From Chitinophaga pinensis (GTDB lineage: Bacteria; Bacteroidota; Bacteroidia; NS11-12g; UBA9320): a DNA stretch of 59,435 bases. The position numbers and the translations under genes are program-made. The stretch spans positions 1 through 59,435 of the forward strand of contig CAMDGU010000012.1 in NCBI GenBank assembly GCA_945897885.1, written 5' to 3'. Position 1 is the first letter of the stretch, and each line of letters starts with the position of its first letter. Below the pieces are notes generated by a model. It did not search any database. It was not told the DNA's origin and saw only the letters and a list, made by a program, of their open reading frames with translations. Below are positions 35,819 to 44,658 of this stretch, piece by piece.

Positions 35819-36400
35819 TTATTCAGGTATGGTCTCTCTTGGTGGAATAAATTTAATATCGAAGCCAACCTTCCATTCAACTTTTGATGGGTCATATGGT
35901 ATATTTTTAATTTTTGCTGTCACAACAAATTGCTCTTCTTCTGTCCAGTTCCGAATCACATATCTTCCTATTTTTTTGATTTTAAAATAATCTACAATTA
36001 TTTTAAATCCTCTATTCTGAATTGTGTCGCCTGGTGATGAAATTGATGAACTAACATAACATCCTCGAAACATATTATCTGGTATGTTATTCGATAAAAA
36101 GGCTTGTAAATCTTTAATTTTTATTTCAGTCAAACTTTTCGGTGCTAAAAATAGTCTTGGGGGTTTGTTAAAGTCTACTCCTGTTCCGCAATAATAGTAA
36201 ACGTATTTGTTGTGATAAAATATTTTGGAGGTGTCAATCAAAATGAAATTATGATTTCCATAATATATTGATGGAGGAGAAGGTAGTTTGGGGTTCCTAT
36301 TTACATTTTTTATTACATAATAAATAAATTTATTGTCGTCTTGTTTTGTGTTACAAGAAAACTGTATTAGGGTAATTAGTATAATAAAAATCTTGTGCAA
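35819..36400 (-). CDS. Lipoprotein of unknown function
   Basis: 193 residues from a TTG at 36400; the upstream in-frame codons reach a stop after four codons and no ATG precedes the signal. Lipoprotein signal HKIFIILITLIQFSC, Cys16. The mature part is Tyr/Lys/Ile rich (KFIYYVIKNVNRNPKLP, GFKIIVDYFKIKKIGRYVIR). No family recognised. The gene starts 21 bp after the outer core of the attC-like element and is in the same orientation as the acyltransferase, as expected for consecutive cassettes. Confidence 0.65.
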   Translation of the reverse strand: MHKIFIILITLIQFSCNTKQDDNKFIYYVIKNVNRNPKLPSPPSIYYGNHNFILIDTSKIFYHNKYVYYYCGTGVDFNKPPRLFLAPKSLTEIKIKDLQAFLSNNIPDNMFRGCYVSSSISSPGDTIQNRGFKIIVDYFKIKKIGRYVIRNWTEEEQFVVTAKIKNIPYDPSKVEWKVGFDIKFIPPRETIPE

Positions 36401-36420
36401 AGGGTTTTCTTAGAACGGTA

Positions 36421-36552
36421 TATAACGGTTTGCAGCTACAAGAAGTTGGCGATTTCGAAGCACAAAACTGTCTGCCACCACTAAACTTGATACGAAGCAC
36501 AAAGCTTCATTTAACCACTGAACCGCCAATTTCTTGTAGGTGCTGTTATGCG
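36421..36552 (-). repeat. attC-like imperfect inverted repeat
   Basis: Read on the minus strand: GCATAAC (36546-36551 region), arm 36524-36545, a ~72-base middle, arm 36433-36451, and CCGTTATA (36421-36428). The arms CAGCTACAAGAAGTTGGCG and CGCCAATTTCTTGTAGGTGC(TG) pair almost fully, with three extra bases in one arm. The middle contains GAAGCACAAA twice and a small hairpin GAAGCACAAAGCTTC (36494-36508). The layout (core, arm, variable centre, arm, core) with extra-helical bases is that of an integron attC site, and the acyltransferase stop codon lies inside one core. Confidence 0.55.
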
Positions 36553-37637
36553 TTCGTGCTTTTTTCAAGTCTACTTATTATTCTTTTACCTATCTCTTGA
36601 AATGGAACTTCTATTGTCTTGTAAAGTATGCTTGACACAAAAATAGTAAAAACAGAAACGATAGAAAATCGTGCAATATAATTTAATGTTCCATTGTCTA
36701 AATAGTCGATAAAATTTAACCGTGTTAGCCAATGTAAGACAGCAAAATGTACTAAATACATACTAAAACTAATTTTGCCAATGTAGTTTATAATTGGATT
36801 TACAATAACTATAAATCGAAAAGTGCTAAGAGCATATCCCAATAGTAAAAATCCGATGCTAAAAAGAATATGATTTGGAAAAACGAATTGAATTCCTGTC
36901 CCTAATTGAGCAAGTAATAGTCCGCTAAATACTAAAATTGATTTCCCGGAAATGTTTCTCATACTTTCATTCTCTATGACTAAAAAATATAACAATATTC
37001 CCAAACAAAAAACAGGTAATTGACTAGGGAAATATAAAAACAGGTAATTACTCCATAAGCTATTATCACTAATTAGTTGAAATTTCATAAAAAACAATTG
37101 AAGTAAAAATTTTACGAGTGTACTATAAATAAATAAATTAAAGGCTTGATTTAAATTTTTCACTCTTGAAAATAAAAGTGGTAAGACAGCATAAAACGTC
37201 ATTTCAACTGCAATTGACCAGCCTCCAGGAACTAAGCTTGTTATCCAATACGGATTAAAACCGTGTAAGAATGTAAAATTGGAAATAATGTTTAGAACAG
37301 TAATATGTGTTTCGTCACCAAGCCAATATCTTGCTCCTAAACCGTCTTGAAATAAATAATAGCAAATGCCTATATAATACATTGGGGCAATTCTAAAAAA
37401 TCTTCTCAGGAAAAAATTACGAATTGGGGATTTTTCTCTTGTTAACCTGTTTTTAAAAGAAAGGAATAAAGTAAATGCACTTGCAAGATAGAATAATTGA
37501 ACACCTCTAGCCCCCTCCCCAATTATATTGGCAATTATTTTAGGCACATTAAAATGTCCGTATTGACATGTATGTACCATTATTACACCTAAAATTGCTA
37601 ATCCTCTTAATGCATCAATATAGTCTAATTTTTTCAT
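36546..37637 (-). CDS. Acyltransferase family 3 membrane protein (OafA-like)
   Basis: 363 residues with about ten membrane helices, of the acyltransferase-3 family that acetylates surface polysaccharides or other extracytoplasmic sugars. The N-terminus has the family motif YIDALRGLAILGVIMVHTCQ with the catalytic-type His, followed by FFLRRFFRIAPMYYIG (conserved Arg pair). No SGNH domain is fused, so this is the membrane part alone. The gene is reverse and its TAA stop forms part of the core of the attC-like repeat. TTAGCGGTAA and GTTATGCG occur on the minus strand before its start (37672-37688). Confidence 0.85.
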   Translation of the reverse strand: MKKLDYIDALRGLAILGVIMVHTCQYGHFNVPKIIANIIGEGARGVQLFYLASAFTLFLSFKNRLTREKSPIRNFFLRRFFRIAPMYYIGICYYLFQDGLGARYWLGDETHITVLNIISNFTFLHGFNPYWITSLVPGGWSIAVEMTFYAVLPLLFSRVKNLNQAFNLFIYSTLVKFLLQLFFMKFQLISDNSLWSNYLFLYFPSQLPVFCLGILLYFLVIENESMRNISGKSILVFSGLLLAQLGTGIQFVFPNHILFSIGFLLLGYALSTFRFIVIVNPIINYIGKISFSMYLVHFAVLHWLTRLNFIDYLDNGTLNYIARFSIVSVFTIFVSSILYKTIEVPFQEIGKRIISRLEKSTNA

Positions 37638-37757
37638 TGTCTTTTTACGTTGTGTTAGTTTTTAGCATGACGCATAACTTACCGCTAAGCGAAACAAAAC
37701 TAATCAAAATATTGGCTGGAGATAAATTTAGATTTTAACTCCTTGTAAAATTCCCCC

Positions 37758-37789
37758 TTTGGGCATTAAGCACCATTCCGTTATCTTTG
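37758..37789 (+). promoter_or_regulatory. Promoter of mtaB, start codon 6 nt after -7 box
   Basis: TTTG (37758-37761), 20-bp spacer, TATCTTTG (37782-37789); the ATG is at 37796. Both boxes match the consensus. A transcript starting about 6-7 bases after the -7 box would begin at or next to the ATG. Confidence 0.75.
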
Positions 37790-37795
37790 CGCCCG

Positions 37796-39106
37796 ATGTC
37801 GCAATCCGTTGCTTTTTATACATTAGGTTGTAAGCTTAATTTTTCTGAAACGTCTACCATTACACGGCAGATGGAAACTCACGGGTTTGTTAGAAAAGAT
37901 TTTCAACAAGGGGCCGATATTTATGTCATAAACACTTGCTCTGTTACCGACCATGCCGACAAAAAATGCCGCAAAGTTGTAAAAGAAGCTTTAAAGTATA
38001 ATGCCGCTGCCAAGGTGGTGGTAATAGGATGTTATGCCCAATTAAAACCACAAGAAATAGCAAGTATCTCGGGAGTTAGTATGGTTTTGGGAGCTGCCGA
38101 AAAATTTAATCTGGTAGAGAATTTGGCTAAAATAGATGAGGAGGGAAATCCATTGGTGCTTAATAAAAATATTAAAGAAACCAACGTGTTTGTTCCCGGA
38201 TTTTCGTTTGGTGAACGAACCCGCTCGTTTATGAAAGTACAGGATGGATGCGATTATTTTTGTTCCTTCTGCACCATACCGCTGGCACGGGGAAAAAGCC
38301 GTAGCCAAACCGTGGCGGAAACCATAAAGGTAGCCAAAGAAGTGGCTGCGACAGGAATTAAAGAAATTGTGCTAACCGGTGTAAACCTTGGTGATTTTGG
38401 GGTTGGGCATGGTGAAACCTTTTATGATTTGGTAAAAGAACTGGATAATGTGGATGGTATAGAACGCTACCGTATTTCAAGCATTGAACCAAATTTGCTA
38501 ACCGACGATATCATCCGATTTGTAGCACAAAGCAAGAAATTTGTTCCTCATTTTCATATCCCGTTACAAAGCGGTTCGGATGATATTTTAAAACTAATGC
38601 GAAGAAAGTATCAGCGCGATTTATATGTTAATCGGGTAAATACTATTAAATCATTAATGCCGCACTGCTGCATTGGTGTGGATGTAATTGTAGGATTTCC
38701 TCAAGAAACCGAAGAGGCTTTTTTAGAAACCTATAATTTTTTGAACGAACTTGATGTTAGTTACCTCCATGTTTTTCCCTACAGTGAAAGACCCAATACC
38801 ACCGCCAGAAAATTAGAAGGTTCAGTGCCCGTGAAAACCAGAATGGAACGGGCCAAAATGTTAAGGATACTAAGTGAAAAAAAACGCCATAAATTTTATA
38901 CGGATAATCTTGGTAAAACGTTTACAGTGCTATATGAAGCCGAGGAGGATAACGGAACCATGTATGGATTTACCGATAATTATATAAAAATTGAAACACC
39001 TTATGATCCTTTATTGGTAAATGAATTGGTGAAAGTTCAGTTGCTTGAAATCAACGAAAATATGAATGTCATTCCACTAGAACTTTCCACCTGCCTGCAT
39101 AATTAA
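37796..39106 (+). CDS. mtaB: tRNA t6A37 methylthiotransferase MtaB
   Basis: 436 residues from the ATG at 37796. A radical-SAM methylthiotransferase: the N-terminal UPF0004 domain has Cys residues in YTLGCKLN, INTCSVTD and VIGCYAQL for one iron-sulfur cluster, the radical-SAM core has CDYFCSFC (CxxxCxxC) in DGCDYFCSFCTIPLARG, and a C-terminal TRAM-type stretch follows. The start YTLGCKLN is the MtaB signature (t6A to ms2t6A at position 37 of ANN-decoding tRNAs), distinguishing it from MiaB. Its leader is nearly absent. The lgt-like gene follows after 38 bp. Confidence 0.95.
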   Translation: MSQSVAFYTLGCKLNFSETSTITRQMETHGFVRKDFQQGADIYVINTCSVTDHADKKCRKVVKEALKYNAAAKVVVIGCYAQLKPQEIASISGVSMVLGAAEKFNLVENLAKIDEEGNPLVLNKNIKETNVFVPGFSFGERTRSFMKVQDGCDYFCSFCTIPLARGKSRSQTVAETIKVAKEVAATGIKEIVLTGVNLGDFGVGHGETFYDLVKELDNVDGIERYRISSIEPNLLTDDIIRFVAQSKKFVPHFHIPLQSGSDDILKLMRRKYQRDLYVNRVNTIKSLMPHCCIGVDVIVGFPQETEEAFLETYNFLNELDVSYLHVFPYSERPNTTARKLEGSVPVKTRMERAKMLRILSEKKRHKFYTDNLGKTFTVLYEAEEDNGTMYGFTDNYIKIETPYDPLLVNELVKVQLLEINENMNVIPLELSTCLHN

Positions 39107-39144
39107 ATCAGCGCAATATCTTAATTTCTTAACTCAAAAAAATA

Positions 39145-40341
39145 ATGTACCCAACCATATACCACGCCATAAAAGACCTTTTTGGATTTGATGTTCCATT
39201 TTTGCAAGTAGCCAATACGTTTGGTTTTTTTGTGGCCATTGGTTTTTTAGCAGCCAATTATGTAATGACTTTGGAACTTCGCCGAAAGGAAAAGGAAGGG
39301 ATATTGTTACCAACCACCCAAATGGAAAAATTTGGGTACCCTTTGTCAAAAGGTGATTACATAGTAAATGGATTCATAGGATTTATTTTTGGATATAAGA
39401 TTTTGCCAATTGTGTTTGACAGTTCATTGATGGCGAATGGCGCTCAGGAGTATATTTTTTCGTTAAACGGCAATTGGATTACGGGAATTTTATTAACCGG
39501 ATTGATGGTGTATCTGAAATGGCGAGAAGATAAAAAACAACGTTTGCCTGAACCAAAAGAACAATTGGTGGTGGTGCATCCATGGCAGCATATGGGGTAT
39601 ATAACCTTGGTGGCAGCCGTTACCGGTATTTTGGGAGCCAAAGTTTTTCATTGGTTTGAATATTGGAGCGATTTTATGGCTGACCCTCTGGGGATGCTTT
39701 TTTCCGCCAGTGGACTTACTTTTTTTGGAGGATTGATTTTCGGTGGTGCCGGAGTTTTGTGGGTAGCTAATAAACAAGGAATTCCACCTTTAAGGATGCT
39801 GGATATTGGAGGTCCTGCAATGATGTTGTCATATGGAGTTGGCCGTTTGGGTTGCCACTTTAGCGGCGATGGCGATTGGGGAATTGTAAATACTGCACAA
39901 AAACCATCTTGGTTGTCGTTTATGCCTGATTGGTTTTGGGCTTATAACTATCCCGATAACGTATCACATGAATGTGATCCTACGGGAGGTACTATGCCGT
40001 GCGATTTTTTGCAAACTCCATATTTGCAATTGCCGGTTTTTCCAACCCCTATGTATGAGGCAATAGCTGCCATAGCTCTTTTTGGGGTTTTGTGGTTACT
40101 GCGTAAAAAAATAAAACCTGCCGGTGCTTTGTTTGGAATTTATATGATGATGGCCGGGGTGGAACGTTTTTTAATAGAGCAGATAAGAGTAAATAGCACC
40201 TATGATTGGGGATTAATTAAACCTACACAAGCCGAAATTATTTCAGTGGTTTTATTTTTAGGCGGTATTGCTTTGCTTAGTTATGCTTACCGGGGTAAAA
40301 GCAAAATGAGCGAAATTCCATTGCCTCCTTCTGAAGGCTAG
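39145..40341 (+). CDS. Prolipoprotein diacylglyceryl transferase (Lgt) family protein
   Basis: 398 residues with about eight membrane helices. Lgt features are the family-type GVGRLGCHFSGDGDWG (conserved Arg of the active site), GGLIFGGAG, PTPMYEAIAAIA and RFLIEQIR. Lgt transfers diacylglycerol from phosphatidylglycerol to the lipobox Cys of prolipoproteins. This protein is longer than the usual ~270-residue enzyme, with extra sequence in the N-terminal half. The many lipoproteins of this window need an Lgt, but whether this is the only one in the genome cannot be seen. Confidence 0.85.
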   Translation: MYPTIYHAIKDLFGFDVPFLQVANTFGFFVAIGFLAANYVMTLELRRKEKEGILLPTTQMEKFGYPLSKGDYIVNGFIGFIFGYKILPIVFDSSLMANGAQEYIFSLNGNWITGILLTGLMVYLKWREDKKQRLPEPKEQLVVVHPWQHMGYITLVAAVTGILGAKVFHWFEYWSDFMADPLGMLFSASGLTFFGGLIFGGAGVLWVANKQGIPPLRMLDIGGPAMMLSYGVGRLGCHFSGDGDWGIVNTAQKPSWLSFMPDWFWAYNYPDNVSHECDPTGGTMPCDFLQTPYLQLPVFPTPMYEAIAAIALFGVLWLLRKKIKPAGALFGIYMMMAGVERFLIEQIRVNSTYDWGLIKPTQAEIISVVLFLGGIALLSYAYRGKSKMSEIPLPPSEG

Positions 40342-40406
40342 ATTTTGAGTCATGTTGCCTTAATAGAGTATAAGTTTTAAACTTTAAATTAACTCTGGTG
40401 TGTCGC

Positions 40407-40437
40407 CTCCCCCTTTGTAAAGGGGGCAGGGGGATTA
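40407..40437 (+). repeat. Left 31-bp inverted repeat of the DUF559 unit
   Basis: The 31 bases at 40407-40437 recur exactly as the reverse complement at 40858-40888. It contains the perfect palindrome CCCCCTTTGTAAAGGGGG (40409-40426). Confidence 0.9.
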
Positions 40438-40468
40438 TTTATAAAGTCCTTTAATTTGTAATAAATTA

Positions 40469-40852
40469 ATGTATTATCTGCCTTACAATAAAAACCTCAG
40501 GGATTTTTCCAGATACCTAAGAAAAAATTCAACTTTGTCAGAGATTCTTCTTTGGAATGAATTGAAAAATGAAAAAATGTTAGGGTATCAGTTTAACCGT
40601 CAAAAGCCCATTCATAGGTATATTGTTGACTTTTATTGCAAAAAATTAAATTTAGTAATTGAAATAGATGGTTGTAGTCATGGTTTTGAGGAAGTGTATT
40701 TAAATGATATAAAAAGGGAAGAAATTCTGAAATCTATCGGATTAAAATTTTTAAGATTTGATGATATGGAAGTAAAACTGAATAGAAATAATGTTTTGAG
40801 AGTAATTGAGGATTATATTAAAAACTTTGAGGAGGAGAAATCTGTTTTATGA
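40469..40852 (+). CDS. DUF559 endonuclease-domain protein
   Basis: 127 residues, the whole protein being a DUF559 domain of the Vsr/PD-(D/E)XK-like nuclease fold. Visible are NSTLSEILLWNELKNEKMLG, FNRQKPIHRYIVDFYCKK, LNLVIEIDGCSH (acidic active-site pair with E and D) and KSIGLKFLRFDDMEV. The gene lies inside a pair of perfect 31-bp inverted repeats (40407-40437, 40858-40888), 31 bp from the left one and 5 bp from the right. It may help move or maintain that repeat unit. Its direction and spacing argue against an operon with the neighbours. Confidence 0.88.
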   Translation: MYYLPYNKNLRDFSRYLRKNSTLSEILLWNELKNEKMLGYQFNRQKPIHRYIVDFYCKKLNLVIEIDGCSHGFEEVYLNDIKREEILKSIGLKFLRFDDMEVKLNRNNVLRVIEDYIKNFEEEKSVL

Positions 40853-40857
40853 TTGAG

Positions 40858-40888
40858 TAATCCCCCTGCCCCCTTTACAAAGGGGGAG
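40858..40888 (+). repeat. Right 31-bp inverted repeat of the DUF559 unit
   Basis: Exact reverse complement of 40407-40437. It begins 5 bp after the nuclease stop codon. Confidence 0.9.
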
Positions 40889-41010
40889 ATTGCTACCTTA
40901 GTTTTGCAACAATGTATATTTCACTTAAATGTTATTAGAATAAAAAATTATTTAATCATCAAAACCCCCAAATCATTTTTTTTTAATAATTTCACAGGGT
41001 AAATTAATGT

Positions 41011-42939
41011 ATGAAAAAAGTCTACTTTTTTGTAATAATAGCTTGTATTTTTCTTTCAAATTTTGCCAAAGGTCAGGCAGATACTGTTCAAACCTTTACA
41101 TTTAAGGATTCGACCAAGCGGAGCGGAATGTTTAAGTTTCCTGCAGCTACTGAAAAATATCGGAAGGTATTAATGTATTACACCTTAAAGTGTTATCCAA
41201 AAGTTTCAAAATATGATGGTAAATATGCCTGTGGCGAATGGGATTACTTAACTTACACTTTTGTAACCGATAAGAAAGGTGTGACTTATGAAATAGCACG
41301 TTATATTACACCGTATGGCATCAATCTTTCACTTGGCCCTAATGGATTTACCTGGATTTATGATGTTACAGATTATATGCCATTACTTACCGATTCAGTA
41401 AAACTTGCAGCTGGCAATACTCAGGAATTACTGGACCTTAAGTTTATATTTATAAAAGGAACTCCGCCGGCAGAGGTTGTAAAAATTAATCAGGTTTGGA
41501 ATACCGGTGCAGCATCCTACAGTTATAAAAATTTGGATTCAAATAAAGTATTAAAGTCAAAATCAATTTTTGTTGAACCTAATGCCTCCGTATTAAAGTT
41601 TAGAAGTCGCATTACCGGTCACGGTCATAATAGTAATGATGGCAAGTACCCGCATTGCTGTGAGTGGAAAACCAACACCCATTATTTATATTCTGGTAAC
41701 CAATTAGTAAAAGATTGGCAAATTTGGCAAACCTTGGATTGTGCTGATAATCCTGTATTTCCTCAAGGTGGAACCTGGCCTTATGCGCGTGAAGGATGGT
41801 GCCCGGGCGATAGAGTAAAGGACACTGAATTTGATATAACCCGATTTAAAACGGGTGATAGCCTTCAAATGGACTACAAAATTACCCCTGTACCTGGTGA
41901 TAATCCTGGTATGGGTGGTGGTAACTATGTAATGGCCATGCATGTTATTCAATATGGCAAATCTACTTTTGCTAATGATGCTGAAGTTTACGATGTTATT
42001 TCGCCAAGTTCGGCACAAATCAATGGTAAATTTAGTCCTGCTTGTGAAGAACCGAAAATTGTGATTCGGAATAATTCAACGGATACCATGACGTCTTTAA
42101 ATCTTGAATATGGTATTTCAGGCGGATATTTTATGAAATATAAATGGACAGGTAAACTTGGATTTTTACAAACACAAACCATTCAGTTACCCATTTATGA
42201 TGCTGGATTTTACAGAGGGGATGGTAAAAATATTTTTAATGCCACTATTACGAAACGTAATGGCAAAGTTGATAGTTATGCAGAAAACAATACCATGCAA
42301 TCACCTTACAAAATGCCTGATGTATACAAAGATAAATTGTATGTGGAGTTTAAAACGAATAATAACCCATCCGAAAATAGGTATGAAATAAGAGATTCGC
42401 GTGATAGTGTAATTTTAAACAAGGTTAATTTAGCTGCCAATAAAATATATCGTGATACTTTAAAAAATCTAAAGCCTGGATGCTACACACTTGAATTATT
42501 AGACGAAGGAACCGATGGGTTGAATTTCTGGGCAAATACTTCTCAGGGATCAGGTTATTTGAGATTAAGAAAAGCAACAGCTAATACCATATTGAAGAAT
42601 TTTGGGGCAGATTTTGGCTACCGAATTTATTATTCATTTATAGTAGATAGTTTGCAAAAAGGCCAGCAACCTGTTTATCCCATTGAACCTGCTGAGGAAG
42701 ATGTGATGATTATTCCAAATCCAAATAAAGGGGATTTTACAATACTTACCTCCGGATTAATAGGTATTTATGAACTTGAAATAATAGATGCTACAGGAAA
42801 TATAGTGCTAAAAAGAACTGTAAATACAGAAATTGAGCAGGATATAATGGTGAAAAACCTTCAGGTTTCTTCAGGAATTTATTTTGTAAAACTAACAAGC
42901 GGCAGTAAGAAAATTGTAAGGCGTTTGTTGGTGGATTAA
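41011..42939 (+). CDS. PNGase F-like glycosidase with T9SS sorting domain
   Basis: 642 residues. Signal peptide MKKVYFFVIIACIFLSNFAKG. The central part resembles peptide-N-glycosidase F: ACGEWDYLTYTF (likely catalytic Asp region), GHGHNSNDGKYPHCCEWKTN, and NPVFPQGGTWPYAREGWCPG with a Cys-rich pattern that would form disulfides. PNGase F cleaves N-glycans from Asn. The C-terminus (about 565-642) is a type A T9SS sorting domain (IIPNPNKGDFTI, then YELEIIDATGNIVLKR and GIYFVKLTSG), so it is exported across the outer membrane and surface anchored or released. The substrate in this organism is inferred only. Confidence 0.88.
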   Translation: MKKVYFFVIIACIFLSNFAKGQADTVQTFTFKDSTKRSGMFKFPAATEKYRKVLMYYTLKCYPKVSKYDGKYACGEWDYLTYTFVTDKKGVTYEIARYITPYGINLSLGPNGFTWIYDVTDYMPLLTDSVKLAAGNTQELLDLKFIFIKGTPPAEVVKINQVWNTGAASYSYKNLDSNKVLKSKSIFVEPNASVLKFRSRITGHGHNSNDGKYPHCCEWKTNTHYLYSGNQLVKDWQIWQTLDCADNPVFPQGGTWPYAREGWCPGDRVKDTEFDITRFKTGDSLQMDYKITPVPGDNPGMGGGNYVMAMHVIQYGKSTFANDAEVYDVISPSSAQINGKFSPACEEPKIVIRNNSTDTMTSLNLEYGISGGYFMKYKWTGKLGFLQTQTIQLPIYDAGFYRGDGKNIFNATITKRNGKVDSYAENNTMQSPYKMPDVYKDKLYVEFKTNNNPSENRYEIRDSRDSVILNKVNLAANKIYRDTLKNLKPGCYTLELLDEGTDGLNFWANTSQGSGYLRLRKATANTILKNFGADFGYRIYYSFIVDSLQKGQQPVYPIEPAEEDVMIIPNPNKGDFTILTSGLIGIYELEIIDATGNIVLKRTVNTEIEQDIMVKNLQVSSGIYFVKLTSGSKKIVRRLLVD

Positions 42940-42947
42940 CTAATTAA

Positions 42948-43495
42948 TTAAAGATTAAACTTTCCAATTTTCCTTATTGATTCTAAAAATATAAACATCC
43001 AAAAATCTAACCAATTTGCTTGTTTCTCGCAAACAAGGTCATTTTTTTCAGCCAAGCGTTGTGATCTTAAATTATTTACATGAATAATGGATATTATTGA
43101 ATCGGTTAGTTCATTTTCAAAGGCAAAATTAATAAAAAGTCGTGCCGCTTCAGGTGCATAACCAAGCGCCCAATGCCGTTTAAAAATATGATAGCAACTT
43201 CCAGTGCAGCCTTTCCATCTATTTCCTAAGCAAACGAACCGCATTGCCTAATAAAGCTATTTGACTTTTTATCTATTAAAGCCTACATACCCAAACAGTT
43301 TATGGAATTTCGTGTAAACTTACGTTCCATCGGGCTTTTTGAGCGTTCCAAATCGGTGTCGTCAAACGAGGGGAAATATTCTATCGCTTCTTTGTCTTTA
43401 AAAAAATCAGCCCAAGGAAGGATATGGTTTTCTGTTAATTTTTTGGTAATAGGGTGCTTAGATTCTAATCCGTCGGGGTAAATGTATGGCTTCAT
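42948..43495 (-). pseudogene. GNAT-family N-acetyltransferase, decayed
   Basis: Two reverse fragments are pieces of one RimJ/RimL-type acetyltransferase. The N-terminal piece (43283-43495) reads PYIYPDGLESKHPITKKLTE, then HILPWADFFKDKEAIEYFPS and DDTDLERSKS. The C-terminal piece (42948-43244) reads GYAPEAARLFINFAFENELT, SIISIIHVNNLRSQRLAEKN. The acetyl-CoA site loop is in the C-terminal piece. About 45 residues of the middle are missing between them and stops separate the pieces, so this is a broken gene with an internal deletion and frame change. The window ends the C-terminal piece just after the T9SS protein gene. Confidence 0.8.
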
Positions 43496-43644
43496 TTTTT
43501 TTAGGGTCAAGGCAAATTTAAATTTCAACGATGGGAACATTATTAAGTGAAACATACAAATTTGAATGTTTTAACGAAACTTTATAACGAAAAACAGTGT
43601 TATTCATAATAACTTTGCCGTTTTATTTTAATACATAAAAACCA

Positions 43645-44652
43645 GTGATTGAAACCGATATATTAGTAATAGGGGCCGGCCCGTGTGGATTATTTACCGT
43701 TTTTGAAGCCGGACTTGTTAAACTGAGATGCCATTTGATAGATGCTTTGCCTCAACCTGGTGGACAACTTGCAGAAATTTATCCTAAAAAACCTATTTAC
43801 GATATTCCCGGATTTCCGATGATAATGGCAGGTGAATTGGTAAGTAATTTGATGAAGCAAGCTGAACCCTTCAATCCAGGATTTACGCTGGGCGAACGGG
43901 CTGAGCACATAGAAAAAATGGAAGATGGGCGCTGGAAGGTCACAACCAATAGAGGAACTGTTCACGCAGCTCCGGTAATTGCAATTGCTGCCGGCTTGGG
44001 TAGTTTTGAACCCCGCAAACCCGAAATTCCAAACCTTTTAAATTTTGAAGATAAAGGTGTAGAATATATCATTAAAGACCCTGAAAAATTTCGTGATAAA
44101 AATGTGGTGATATCCGGAGGAGGTGACTCTGCTTTGGATTGGACTATTTTTTTGGCTGATGTAGCCAAACGTGTTACTTTGGTTCACCGAAGGTCAAGTT
44201 TTAGGGGGCATTTAGATTCGGTTCATAAGGTAACGGAACTTGCCGCAACCGGTAAAATTAATATAGTGACCAATTCAGAAGTTACAGGATTAAATGGTTC
44301 AGATAATTTGGAGTCTGTAACTATTACAAATTTTGATACGGAAGATATTACAAATTTAGAAGCAGATTATTTTATTCCTTTGTTTGGGTTATCACCTAAA
44401 CTTGGGCCTCTTAAAAATTGGGATTTAAATCTCCATAAAGAATCGATTACAGTTAACCCCATAGATTGCAGTACAAATATTCCGGGTATATACGCCGTTG
44501 GCGATATTAATGATTATCCCGGAAAATTGCGTTTAATTTTGTGTGGTTTTCATGAAGCTACAATGATGGTTCAGTCGGCTTACAAGTATATTAATCCTGA
44601 TAAAAACTTGGTACTTAAATATACTACTGTAAGCGGTGTTAAAGCTTTTTAA
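43645..44652 (+). CDS. Ferredoxin--NADP reductase (thioredoxin-reductase type)
   Basis: 335 residues, a FAD-dependent enzyme of the TrxR-like ferredoxin/flavodoxin--NADP reductase group. FAD motif VIGAGPCGL near the N-terminus, PGGQLAEIYPKKPIYDIPGF, NADPH motif VVISGGGDSALDW (about 152-164), VTLVHRRSSFRGH, and YAVGDINDYPGKLRLILCGF with the C-terminal FAD contact. No redox Cys pair (CxxC) is present, so it is not a thioredoxin reductase. Start is a GTG at 43645; a TAACTTTG box is 27 bases upstream. The ferredoxin gene follows 6 bp later and is its likely partner. Confidence 0.93.
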   Translation: MIETDILVIGAGPCGLFTVFEAGLVKLRCHLIDALPQPGGQLAEIYPKKPIYDIPGFPMIMAGELVSNLMKQAEPFNPGFTLGERAEHIEKMEDGRWKVTTNRGTVHAAPVIAIAAGLGSFEPRKPEIPNLLNFEDKGVEYIIKDPEKFRDKNVVISGGGDSALDWTIFLADVAKRVTLVHRRSSFRGHLDSVHKVTELAATGKINIVTNSEVTGLNGSDNLESVTITNFDTEDITNLEADYFIPLFGLSPKLGPLKNWDLNLHKESITVNPIDCSTNIPGIYAVGDINDYPGKLRLILCGFHEATMMVQSAYKYINPDKNLVLKYTTVSGVKAF

Positions 44653-44658
44653 TAAACA

